DNA from: Desulfobacteraceae bacterium
GTDB lineage: Bacteria; Desulfobacterota; DSM-4660; Desulfatiglandales; Desulfatiglandaceae
NCBI GenBank assembly: GCA_030597505.1
Contig: JAUVRS010000022.1
Span: 1 to 15,864, forward strand
Length of the DNA: 15,864 nt
Reading direction: 5' to 3'
Position numbers and translations under genes: made by a program. Positions 1 to 7,054 of the stretch are shown piece after piece; within the stretch, counting starts at the first letter, position 1; every line of letters begins with the position of its first letter. The notes beneath the pieces are model-generated. The model saw nothing but the letters and a program-made list of their open reading frames with translations. It had not been told where the DNA came from and made no database searches.

Positions 1-456
1 CCATACATCCTCGCACAGGGTGACACCCCACCTTTTTTCTTCCAGTTCAAAGATCATGCTTTCCCGGGAAGGTTCAAAATACCTGGTCTCATCAAATACA
101 TCATAGGCGGGTAATAGTCTTTTCCCCCCTTTGGAGATCACTTGACCATCCCGGATAAGGGCGACACCATTTATGTAAGGTTTTCCGGTTGCGAGAGGGT
201 TTCTGTCTTCATACCCACAAAGGATTGAAATACCCCATATTTCAGATGAAAGTTTATTTAGTTGTGCCAGGTTTTTGTCAATAAAGGCGGGTTTTTCCAA
301 CAGGTCTCTTGGCGGATATCCCAAGAGAGACATCTCCGGAAAGACTGCAAGCACGCACCCGGATTCTTTGGCGGTTTTGGCCGCATTCTTGATTAGGGAT
401 GAGTTATATTCGAGATCACCTATAACCGGATTTATCTGGCAGATTGCGATTTTCAT
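1..456 (-). CDS. nadE: NAD+ synthetase (glutamine-hydrolysing), N-terminal glutaminase domain, partial
   Basis: This is the start of a glutamine-dependent NAD+ synthetase; 152 codons are present and the rest lies off the left edge. The visible part is the nitrilase-fold amidase domain, which frees ammonia from glutamine for amidation of nicotinic acid adenine dinucleotide. The full catalytic triad is visible: Glu41 in FPEMSLLGYPPRDLL, Lys112 in KGGKRLLPAYDVFDETRYF, and Cys148 in TLCEDVW. The opening MKIAICQINPVIGD is typical of the family. The ATG at 456 fits that N-terminus exactly, although no strong Shine-Dalgarno sequence precedes it. In full-length enzymes an ATP-pyrophosphatase synthetase domain follows; it should lie beyond position 1. 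A stand-alone nitrilase-family amidase is the alternative, but the KR-LP-Y-VFDE-RYF signature favours NadE. Confidence 0.9.
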   Translation of the reverse strand, partial: MKIAICQINPVIGDLEYNSSLIKNAAKTAKESGCVLAVFPEMSLLGYPPRDLLEKPAFIDKNLAQLNKLSSEIWGISILCGYEDRNPLATGKPYINGVALIRDGQVISKGGKRLLPAYDVFDETRYFEPSRESMIFELEEKRWGVTLCEDVW

Positions 457-541
457 AACAGTGAAGATTTAACGCAGCAGAGAAGAGATATCAAGGAATC
501 TTTTGTGAGTTTGCTGGTATAAAGAGGGGGACCTGCCGGAC

Positions 542-562
542 GCAAAACAAAAAGTTGTTTGC
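542..562 (-). terminator. Stem-loop after the PfkB-kinase gene, possible terminator
   Basis: GCAAAACAA (542-550) pairs with TTGTTTGC (555-562) with one bulge. An alternative pairing uses CCTGC (532-536) with GCAGG (561-565). It lies about 30 bases past the kinase stop on the minus strand. No U-tract follows, so termination is only a possibility. The rest of the 137-base gap shows no convincing promoter for nadE. Confidence 0.3.
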
Positions 563-593
563 AGGAGACGATTTCCTTGAAAGTTTGGACCCA

Positions 594-1517
594 TCAGTCG
601 TGGCTGTTAAATTTTTGGTTAAACTCCTCGGGGGTGAAACTGTATTCCTGCGTACCATAACACTCTACTGCAAAGGAAGCGCATACGCTGCCCATTCTGG
701 CGCATTCCTCCAGGCCCTTGCCCTTTAGCAGACCACTGATCAGCCCGCCCCTGTATGAATCACCAGCGCCTGTCGGATCAGTGACCTGCTTTGCTTTGTA
801 AACAGGGATATGGATTTCGTTGTCAGATGTAAAGACTTGTGAACCGGCTTCTCCCAAGGTTGTAATGACCGCACCTGCGTGCTCGAACAAGGTTTTTCTG
901 TTTAGGCCGGTCTTGTTTATGATCAGATCCAGCTCATAATCATTTGAGATCAGGATTCGGCAGCCGTCAATGGCCTGGAGCAGATCTTTTGCGTTTAGCA
1001 TGGGCAATGATTGTCCAGGGTCAAAGATATAGTCGATTCCACTGTTTTTACATTGGCGCGGGTAGTCAATCATGTCCTCAAGATTACCGGGGGAGATGAT
1101 AACAAGGGTCTCTTTTGGATCCAGTTTGCCAAAATCCAGGGACGAGGAATATTTCATGGCGCCGGGGTTAAACCCGGTGATCTGATTGTCAGCCCGGTCA
1201 GTGGTTATATAGGCGCCTGCAGTTAATTCATTTTCGATAATTTTTATGTTCTCGATGGATACACCGCTTTTTGTGAACCATTCGAAGTACTTGTGATAAT
1301 CATGACCGATGGTGGCGGATATTTTTGGCGTCTCACCCATGAGATTGAGGGCATGAGCGATATTGCCCGCTGTGCCACCGAGATTTTCCTTGACGCTGTT
1401 TACCTGGAAACAGACGTTCAGAACGTGTATTTTCTCTGGGAGGATATGGTCCGAGAAATATTCGGGAAAATCCATAATCCTGTCATATGCCAGTGAACCG
1501 GAAACAATGATTTTCAT
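594..1517 (-). CDS. PfkB-family carbohydrate/nucleoside kinase (adenosine kinase-like)
   Basis: A 307-residue ribokinase/PfkB-superfamily kinase, expected to phosphorylate a sugar or nucleoside with ATP in the cytoplasm. Signature 1 is at residues 47-57 (GGTAGNIAHAL). Signature 2 is DPTGAGDSYRGG, with the catalytic-base Asp at residue 253. The N-terminal stretch SGSLAYDRIMDFPEYF followed by DHILPEKIHVLN resembles bacterial proteins annotated as adenosine kinase or simply carbohydrate kinase, so adenosine or another nucleoside is the best substrate guess. The start at 1517 is well supported: AGGAGA lies 4-5 bases upstream. It sits downstream of the MEMO gene and upstream of nadE on the same strand, with gaps of 108 and 137 bases, so co-transcription is possible but not shown. 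Family call is sure; substrate is inference. Confidence 0.85.
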   Translation of the reverse strand: MKIIVSGSLAYDRIMDFPEYFSDHILPEKIHVLNVCFQVNSVKENLGGTAGNIAHALNLMGETPKISATIGHDYHKYFEWFTKSGVSIENIKIIENELTAGAYITTDRADNQITGFNPGAMKYSSSLDFGKLDPKETLVIISPGNLEDMIDYPRQCKNSGIDYIFDPGQSLPMLNAKDLLQAIDGCRILISNDYELDLIINKTGLNRKTLFEHAGAVITTLGEAGSQVFTSDNEIHIPVYKAKQVTDPTGAGDSYRGGLISGLLKGKGLEECARMGSVCASFAVECYGTQEYSFTPEEFNQKFNSHD

Positions 1518-1543
1518 AATTCTCCTGTACCCTCTGTTTTTTC

Positions 1544-1578
1544 AACCGTGAACCGATAACTGTAAACCGTGAACGGTT
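1544..1578. repeat. Short tandem AACCGTGAAC repeats with a small palindrome
   Basis: AACCGTGAAC occurs at 1544-1553 and again at 1565-1574, separated by CGATAACTGTA. The second copy forms the near-palindrome AACCGT-GA-ACGGTT (1565-1578). It lies between the MEMO gene and the PfkB kinase gene. No function is evident. Confidence 0.6.
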
Positions 1579-1625
1579 ACGCATGTTTTTTGCGGAATAT
1601 CGTGTTAAGGAATGGGCTGTTTTAT

Positions 1626-2600
1626 TCACTCGGGTACAACAAAGACCACGGAGGCATAACCAACAACCCACTGACCCCGGCTGTCAGGAAAATCATCGCC
1701 ACTGTTTCGATAGTTAAGAACTATACCCTTTTGGCAACCCTGGGATTTTGCAAACTGCATTGCCGCGAGGACCGGCATTATTCCGCAGAAAATCTGCTTG
1801 GATGGACGCCACTCCTCCCTGATCGTATCCCAATCCATGGCCTTTACTTTTTCAAGTGTTTCCCCATCTATACGGGTTACAAGCGAATAGTCTGGGTCAT
1901 GGAGCATATCAGAGCTTGCAATCACCAGAATTTTTTTCTTTTTTGAGAGCACGCCGAGTGCTCTTACCAGGTCATCGACGGTTTCACGGTCATGGTCACC
2001 AATAAGGCCGACAACAATTTTTGTATTCGGTAGCGCTTCCTGGATAAAAGGGATTTCGTTTTCTGCCGAATGTTCGCCCGCATGGGGGGCATAGTTAAAG
2101 GATATTCTCGGGCTTTCCGACACCAGCAACTCAGCTGCTTCCCGATCAAGCGCCACTTCGCCAAGCGGGGTCTCGATGGCATCGCCATCCATTATTGCGA
2201 CTCCCTTCCCTCCCCCTCGATGGCTTATCCCAAACACCAGGACCGTGTCCGGGTGATGACCGCGCATGGCATTATCTTTTATGGCACGAAATGCGTAACC
2301 CGCCACTTTTCCGGAGTAGGTGTAGCCTGCATGCGGGGCAATGGCGGCGACAATTCTGCCACCAAGATTATCAATTTTGGCATTTTCGATATATCCATTG
2401 ACCGTGGCGGCCAAGGTCCTTCGGTTGCCCGGAAACCATCTCCCGTCTCCAAACGTTTTTCTAACGATTCGATTTGTTTTTTTGCCCATTTTTTCTTTAC
2501 CTCCACTCTGGGAACACATGGCAGAAAGAGGAACGACCAGACACATTATAAATAAGATCAGGCAGCCAAGATACCTTTTTTCTGACACTAACCCGAACAT
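1626..2600 (-). CDS. amrB: AmmeMemoRadiSam system protein B (MEMO family), with N-terminal hydrophobic segment
   Basis: A MEMO1-family protein. The putative metal ligands of the family are all present. Numbered from the upstream ATG at 2669 they are His113 (APHAGYTYSG), His200 (GEHSAENEIPFI) and Cys295 (FCGIMP). Other family blocks are HRGGGKG with ETPLGEV, GLIGDHD, and ASSDMLHDPDYS. In many prokaryotes MEMO is encoded beside AMMECR1 and a radical SAM protein; neither partner is adjacent here. The function is not firmly established. Oddly, a hydrophobic run (residues 33-50 by the same count) precedes the domain, after a KR pair, and looks like a signal peptide or membrane anchor. I chose the ATG at 2600 because it gives ordinary signal-peptide geometry. 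The ATG at 2669 would overlap fabF by 11 bases and is a real alternative, since neither start has a strong ribosome site. Confidence 0.85.
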   Translation of the reverse strand: MFGLVSEKRYLGCLILFIMCLVVPLSAMCSQSGGKEKMGKKTNRIVRKTFGDGRWFPGNRRTLAATVNGYIENAKIDNLGGRIVAAIAPHAGYTYSGKVAGYAFRAIKDNAMRGHHPDTVLVFGISHRGGGKGVAIMDGDAIETPLGEVALDREAAELLVSESPRISFNYAPHAGEHSAENEIPFIQEALPNTKIVVGLIGDHDRETVDDLVRALGVLSKKKKILVIASSDMLHDPDYSLVTRIDGETLEKVKAMDWDTIREEWRPSKQIFCGIMPVLAAMQFAKSQGCQKGIVLNYRNSGDDFPDSRGQWVVGYASVVFVVPE

Positions 2601-2658
2601 TCTGATAAGGCCTGATTTTCCAAGGGGTTTTGTGGGGCAGGGTAGGTTCCCGCCGGAT

Positions 2659-3954
2659 TTAATTGACATAGCTTTCTAGCAAAATTGAGGCGTTTTGCCC
2701 TCCGAACCCAAAGCTGTTGTTTATTGCCTTTCTTACGGGTCTTTCTATTGCAATGTTTGGCACATAGTTGAGATCACAATGTTCATCCGGGGTTTCAAGA
2801 TTTATTGTGGGGTGTATCTTCCCCCTTTCTATGGTGAGCGCGATGGCAATGGTTTCTATTCCCCCTGACGCTCCTATCAGATGACCGGTCATGGATTTTG
2901 TCGAGCTTATAGGCACATCGTAGGCATGCCCGCCAAAGACCTCTTTTATTGCCAGCGTCTCAATGGGATCATTTAGTGGGGTGGATGTTCCATGGGCATT
3001 GATATAGTCGATCTCTTCAGGCGAGCATGCTCCTGTCTTTAACGCAATCTTAATGGCCCTTGCCTGAGCCTCTCCGCTTGGGTCGGGCATGGTGATATGG
3101 TAGGCGTCTGAGGTGGTTCCATACCCGGTCATCTCACAATAGATGTGGGCGCCTCTATCCAGGGCGTGTTCAAGTTCTTCGAGGATGACAATCCCCGAAC
3201 CCTCCCCCATGACAAAACCGTCCCGGTTTTTGTCAAAGGGTCTGGATCCCTTTTCAGGTTCTTCGTTTCTTCTGCTCATGGCATTCAAAGCAACAAAACC
3301 CCCAAAGACAAATGGAGTGATACAGGCATCAGCTCCGCCTGTTACCATAATTTTTTCTTCGCCAAAAAGGATCTGTTTGTATGCGTCTATCATGGCATGG
3401 TTTGAGGAGGCGCAGGCGGTGGAGACATTCGACGCAATTCCTTTTATCCCGAATTTCATGGTGACATTAACTGCCACGGAGCATATCTGGACATGGGGAA
3501 GCGCAAATGGAGAAACCTTCCTTGGGCCATTGGATTCCAAGAACCGTATAAACCATTTTTCGCACAGGTCCATGTTTTGAGCGCCAACCCCCAGGATCGT
3601 CCCGACTTCCTCAGGGTTTACACCCTTCATAATGAATTTTCCCGGTTCCTTCTTTTTTTTGACAAATTCGAGATCAATACCGGCGTCATCAAGGGCCAGC
3701 TTGGTCCCAGACATTGCAAATTCGGATGTTCTCCCAAAATACCTGAAATCTTTTCCTCTCTGGATAAAATTAGCCAAGGAAAATCCCTCAACAGTACAGG
3801 CGATCTGCGAGGTGTACTGATCCATATCATAATCTTCAAAGTCGATTTTTCTTGCCCCGGATCTGCCGGCGATCAAAGAGGCCCAGAATTCTTCTTTTCC
3901 TATCCCTATGGGGGTGATCGGTCCCAATCCGGTAATAACAACTCTTTTTTTCAT
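2659..3954 (-). CDS. fabF: 3-oxoacyl-[acyl-carrier-protein] synthase II (FabF type)
   Basis: A condensing enzyme that extends acyl-ACP with malonyl-ACP in fatty acid synthesis; cytoplasmic, thiolase fold. Counting from the ATG at 3954 (431 residues), the Cys-His-His triad is complete: Cys181 in STACASSNHAM, His321 in NAHGTSTPLNDP and His358 in KSMTGHLIGASGG. The glycine-rich C-terminal NSFGFGGQNAS is also present. E. coli FabF is slightly shorter (about 413 residues); a basic insert near residues 98-112 (KKKKEPGKF) accounts for part of the difference. I prefer ATG 3954 to the in-frame ATG 3987 because GGAG lies about 9 bases before it and the protein then begins MKKRVVITGLG, as in the family. 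It starts 22 bases after ilvD and probably shares its transcript. No ACP or other fab gene is adjacent, so a specialised lipid role cannot be excluded. Confidence 0.93.
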   Translation of the reverse strand: MKKRVVITGLGPITPIGIGKEEFWASLIAGRSGARKIDFEDYDMDQYTSQIACTVEGFSLANFIQRGKDFRYFGRTSEFAMSGTKLALDDAGIDLEFVKKKKEPGKFIMKGVNPEEVGTILGVGAQNMDLCEKWFIRFLESNGPRKVSPFALPHVQICSVAVNVTMKFGIKGIASNVSTACASSNHAMIDAYKQILFGEEKIMVTGGADACITPFVFGGFVALNAMSRRNEEPEKGSRPFDKNRDGFVMGEGSGIVILEELEHALDRGAHIYCEMTGYGTTSDAYHITMPDPSGEAQARAIKIALKTGACSPEEIDYINAHGTSTPLNDPIETLAIKEVFGGHAYDVPISSTKSMTGHLIGASGGIETIAIALTIERGKIHPTINLETPDEHCDLNYVPNIAIERPVRKAINNSFGFGGQNASILLESYVN

Positions 3955-3976
3955 TGGGTGGTTCTCCAGTCCGGAT

Positions 3977-5614
3977 CTATTTGCCATAACAATTGGTTTT
4001 TGAAAACCTTTCCCTGTAATGCTTCAGGAATGGTGTAAGTTTTCTATCGGGGGGCGTTACGTCCCTCAACCGTCCTCTGATTTCCGAATCATCGAGTCTG
4101 ACATTTAACCTTCTTTCAGGTATATCAATTTCTATGATATCCCCATCCCTTATGGCACCGATTACCCCCCCGTTGTAAGCCTCCATTTCAATGTGTCCAA
4201 TGCAGGGACCCGAGGTGGCCCCTGAAAACCTTCCGTCTGTAAGCAAGGCCACTCCCGTAAGCCCTGCCCCCTTTATGGCATCGGTGGGAGTTAACATCTC
4301 GGGCATTCCCGGCCCGCCTGCCGGTCCCTGGAATGGCAGCACCACAATATCTCCATCAACGATTTTTTTTGCTTCAATTGCTGCAAGCAAATCTTTTTCT
4401 TCAAAAAAGACCTTTGCAGGTCCGGAAAATACCAGCATCTCTTTTTCAAGGGCAGTTTGTTTTATTACTGCGCTGGCTGCAATATTGCCCCTCAATACGG
4501 CAATACCTCCCTGGGTGTGATAGGGGTTGTGGAGGGGCCTGATCACGGTATCATCCAGCACTTGTCCTTCTTCTGCTATCTTTCTTAAGGAGGTCCCCGT
4601 GACCGTGAGGGAATCCTCTATCATATCCTTCAAGCGGTTTAGGACGGCCGGTACACCGCCTGCCTCGTCAATGTCCGCCATCTCATAGGGGCCGGACGGG
4701 ATAATAGAACACAGGTTTGGTGTGTCTCGAGAGATTTCGTCAAATAGATCCACTTCAATATCAATGTCCATTTCCCTGGCTACGGCCGGGATATGTAAGG
4801 CCGTATTGGTGGAACCCCCCATGGCCATATCCACACGTATAGCGTTTTTGAAGGCCTCCGCTGTCATAATATGGCGTGGTGTAATGTTCTCTTTTACCAG
4901 CTCCACAACCCTTTTTCCTGACTCATAGGCCTGTTTTTTCTTTAAGGGGTCAATGGCCAGGGTTGTGGCACATCTTTCCAGAGACATTCCCAGTGTCTCC
5001 GTAACAACCGCCATTGTATTTGCCGTGAAAAGACCAACACAAGATCCTGGTCCGCAACACATGGATGAAAGCATCTCTTCGGCTTTTTCGGCTTTCATGG
5101 CACCGCCCTTTACCTGACCCACAAGCCCATAACCTTGAATGGGATGGCACTTTTTTCCCTCCACGACATTTGCCTTCATGGGGCCGCCGGTAAGGAGAAT
5201 GGATGGCAGATTAAGCCGACCCGCCGCCATCAGCATACCAGGTGTGATTTTATCGCAATTGGTGACCCCCACCCATCCATCCAACGAATGTGACAGGGTC
5301 ATGATTTCAATGTTTTCGGCAATATGCTCCCTGCTTGGAAGGCTCAGCCGCATCTCCACAAACATGGCAATACCGTCACACACACCGGGGACGCCCCATT
5401 CAAAGGGAACCCCCCCTGCGTCTCTGATGCCTCTTTTTACCTCCCTGGTCAACTCGTTTAGATGGATATGACCGGGGATCATGTCAGTGAAACTGTTTGC
5501 AACACCGATAAAGGGTTTCCCCAAAACGAGGTCTTTTTTATCCAAACCTGCTGACATCAGTAAGGCCCGATGGGGCAAGGTTTCAATACCCTTTTTTAGT
5601 ATGTCCGAACGCAT
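3977..5614 (-). CDS. ilvD: Dihydroxy-acid dehydratase
   Basis: Converts 2,3-dihydroxy-3-methylbutanoate and -pentanoate to the 2-oxo acids that lead to valine, leucine and isoleucine. It has 545 residues, the short form of the family. Cluster and metal residues visible are Cys120 and Lys122 in TNCDKITPGMLMA and Cys192 in GPGSCVGLFTANTM. At the position where plant-type [2Fe-2S] enzymes have a third Cys, this protein has Gly48 (NSFTDMIPGHIHL), as in E. coli IlvD, so an oxygen-sensitive [4Fe-4S] cluster is the likely form, fitting an anaerobe. The C-terminal half shows GPAGGPGMPEM and DGRFSGATSGPCIGH. The start is supported by GGAGGT about 10 bases upstream. No other ilv or leu gene is in the window. 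A sugar-acid dehydratase (Edd-like) is much less likely. Confidence 0.95.
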   Translation of the reverse strand: MRSDILKKGIETLPHRALLMSAGLDKKDLVLGKPFIGVANSFTDMIPGHIHLNELTREVKRGIRDAGGVPFEWGVPGVCDGIAMFVEMRLSLPSREHIAENIEIMTLSHSLDGWVGVTNCDKITPGMLMAAGRLNLPSILLTGGPMKANVVEGKKCHPIQGYGLVGQVKGGAMKAEKAEEMLSSMCCGPGSCVGLFTANTMAVVTETLGMSLERCATTLAIDPLKKKQAYESGKRVVELVKENITPRHIMTAEAFKNAIRVDMAMGGSTNTALHIPAVAREMDIDIEVDLFDEISRDTPNLCSIIPSGPYEMADIDEAGGVPAVLNRLKDMIEDSLTVTGTSLRKIAEEGQVLDDTVIRPLHNPYHTQGGIAVLRGNIAASAVIKQTALEKEMLVFSGPAKVFFEEKDLLAAIEAKKIVDGDIVVLPFQGPAGGPGMPEMLTPTDAIKGAGLTGVALLTDGRFSGATSGPCIGHIEMEAYNGGVIGAIRDGDIIEIDIPERRLNVRLDDSEIRGRLRDVTPPDRKLTPFLKHYRERFSKTNCYGK

Positions 5615-5634
5615 AACAAGAGATACCTCCGTTT

Positions 5635-5705
5635 ACCCTAACGTTGCATAAATATTTGGTCCAATCTATAGCGTTTTGAACTCAAACTTTATGCAACGTT
5701 AGGGT
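5635..5705. repeat. 71-bp element with perfect 18-bp inverted repeats
   Basis: ACCCTAACGTTGCATAAA at 5635-5652 is repeated perfectly in inverted orientation at 5688-5705, around a 35-base centre. It fills most of the 95-base gap between mnmA and ilvD and ends next to the ilvD ribosome site. The centre contains a smaller imperfect hairpin (GTTTTGA with TCAAAC). It could be a tiny MITE, an RNA hairpin that terminates mnmA-proximal transcripts or controls ilvD, or a protein-binding site. There is no U-tract on either strand, so it is not a classical terminator. Confidence 0.75.
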
Positions 5706-5709
5706 TTAG

Positions 5710-6801
5710 TCAAATTGCCCTTTCAATAATCCCTCCGCCGAGCACCATATCATCTGTATAAAGGACCACTGACTGTCCGGGAGATACGGAAAGCTGCGGT
5801 TTGTTGAAGACTACCTTTGCCTTATTGTCTTCATACGAAGACACGGTTGCATCGACTTCTTTGTGTCCCAGGCGGATCTTTGCCTTTACCTGGCAGGGTC
5901 TATCGAGCCTTTCGACAGCCAGCAGATTCAGGTCTGTGGCAATAAGGCCGTCCGCAAAAAGGGCTTCCTTTTTGCTCACCACTACCCTGTTTTTTTGTGC
6001 ATCGATCTTATTGACATAAAGCGGTTGCGGAGACGAAATACCCAACCCCCGGCGTTGACCAACGGTATAGTGAACAATACCCGCGTGTTTCCCGAGGATA
6101 TTCCCATCTATATCCACGATATCGCCCTCTCTTGTTTCGTCACTGGCAAAAAGGGCAGCGTAATTGCCCCCTACAATAAAGTCCTGGCTTTCGGGGCGTA
6201 AAGCTGTTTCAAGGCCAAGTGAAACGGCTATTTCTCTTATTTTCTTTTTGTGGTAGACCCCTATAGGAAAGAGCGTGGATGAAAGCTGCCCGGGTGTTAG
6301 CGTGTATAAAAAATAGGTTTGGTCCTTGGATAAATCTATTGATTTTCGGAGGAGAAAACGATCTCCTGATTTTACAATCCGGGCATAGTGGCCGGTCGCA
6401 AATAATTCAAAATTGATTCCCGTCTGGCGTGCCTTTTCCAAAAGAAAACCAAACTTGAGTCTCTGGTTGCACACGATACAAGGGTTTGGTGTCCTCCCCA
6501 AAAGATACTCACTCCGGAAATAATTGATAACATGTTCTTGGTATTCCGCTTTGAGGTCTATTATGTGAAATGGGATGCCAAGCCTCCGGCAGACCGAAGC
6601 CGCCATATCCATGTCTTCTTTTTCCTCCGGTCCGTAGCAGGCATGCCCCTGGGCTTCTTTCAGGGCCACCGAGCCATCAAATATTTCCATGGCAATACCC
6701 ACAACCTCATGACCCTCCTCTTTTAGAAGGGCGGCGGCAACCGAAGAGTCTACACCACCGCTGAGACCGACAGCAACTTTTGTCTTTTTTTTCCGTTCCA
6801 T
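5710..6801 (-). CDS. mnmA: tRNA-specific 2-thiouridylase MnmA, variant lacking the second catalytic Cys
   Basis: MnmA adenylates and thiolates U34 of tRNAs for Lys, Glu and Gln. The PP-loop SGGVDSS is at residues 14-20, followed by TPNPCIVCNQRLKFG (Cys108, Cys111), ATGHYARI (136-142), SKDQTYFLYTL (158-168) and HYTVGQRRGLG (244-254). Length (363) is normal. In E. coli the second active-site Cys (Cys199) lies in a STGICFI-type motif. Here the matching place reads RPESQDFIVGGNYAALF (202 on) and has no Cys. Instead there is Cys55 in HACYGPEE, plus the CxxC at 108/111. This suggests a subfamily that may hold an Fe-S cluster or use another sulfur route; that is inference. No SufS/IscS-type cysteine desulfurase is adjacent. 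The start at 6801 begins just before the PP-loop strand; its ribosome site is weak. Confidence 0.88.
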   Translation of the reverse strand: MERKKKTKVAVGLSGGVDSSVAAALLKEEGHEVVGIAMEIFDGSVALKEAQGHACYGPEEKEDMDMAASVCRRLGIPFHIIDLKAEYQEHVINYFRSEYLLGRTPNPCIVCNQRLKFGFLLEKARQTGINFELFATGHYARIVKSGDRFLLRKSIDLSKDQTYFLYTLTPGQLSSTLFPIGVYHKKKIREIAVSLGLETALRPESQDFIVGGNYAALFASDETREGDIVDIDGNILGKHAGIVHYTVGQRRGLGISSPQPLYVNKIDAQKNRVVVSKKEALFADGLIATDLNLLAVERLDRPCQVKAKIRLGHKEVDATVSSYEDNKAKVVFNKPQLSVSPGQSVVLYTDDMVLGGGIIERAI

Positions 6802-6968
6802 GGTTTATGGCAAGGCCATCAGATTATATTTTTGAAAGCGCTGGATTTGATTTTTCCTTGTCGCTTTTTCAAGATTACTACCATTTAGCCCCTGGGGTGT
6901 CAAATTGGGCGGCCGGGGCCGGGAGACCAAAGGCGGGGCGGATATTTTGGGGTTGGGAGATGTTAGTA

Positions 6969-7000
6969 TCCAAACGAAAACCAGGTGGTTTTCGTTTGGA
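6969..7000. repeat. 32-bp near-perfect palindrome
   Basis: TCCAAACGAAAACCA (6969-6983) pairs with TGGTTTTCGTTTGGA (6986-7000) around GG. This is a 15-bp stem between etfA and mnmA. A further GT/AC pair matches beyond one mismatch. No U-run follows on either strand. It could act as an RNA processing or stability hairpin or as a repeated palindromic unit. Confidence 0.75.
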
Positions 7001-7006
7001 CACCAG

Positions 7007-7042
7007 GTCCTATAGGGACTTTCAGATAGACATCATGTCTAT
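7007..7042. repeat. Two further small palindromes downstream of etfA
   Basis: GTCC (7007-7010) pairs with GGAC (7016-7019) around TATAG. ATAGACAT (7026-7033) pairs perfectly with ATGTCTAT (7035-7042) around one base. Together with the palindrome at 6969-7000 they form a row of three hairpins directly after the etfA stop. They may end or stabilise the etfBA transcript. Confidence 0.6.
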
Positions 7043-7054
7043 TTCATAAAATCT

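Noticed and set aside
3493..4038. 181-residue plus-strand frame antisense to fabF and ilvD
   Set aside because: Both opposite-strand genes have intact catalytic motifs, and the frame has no recognisable domain.
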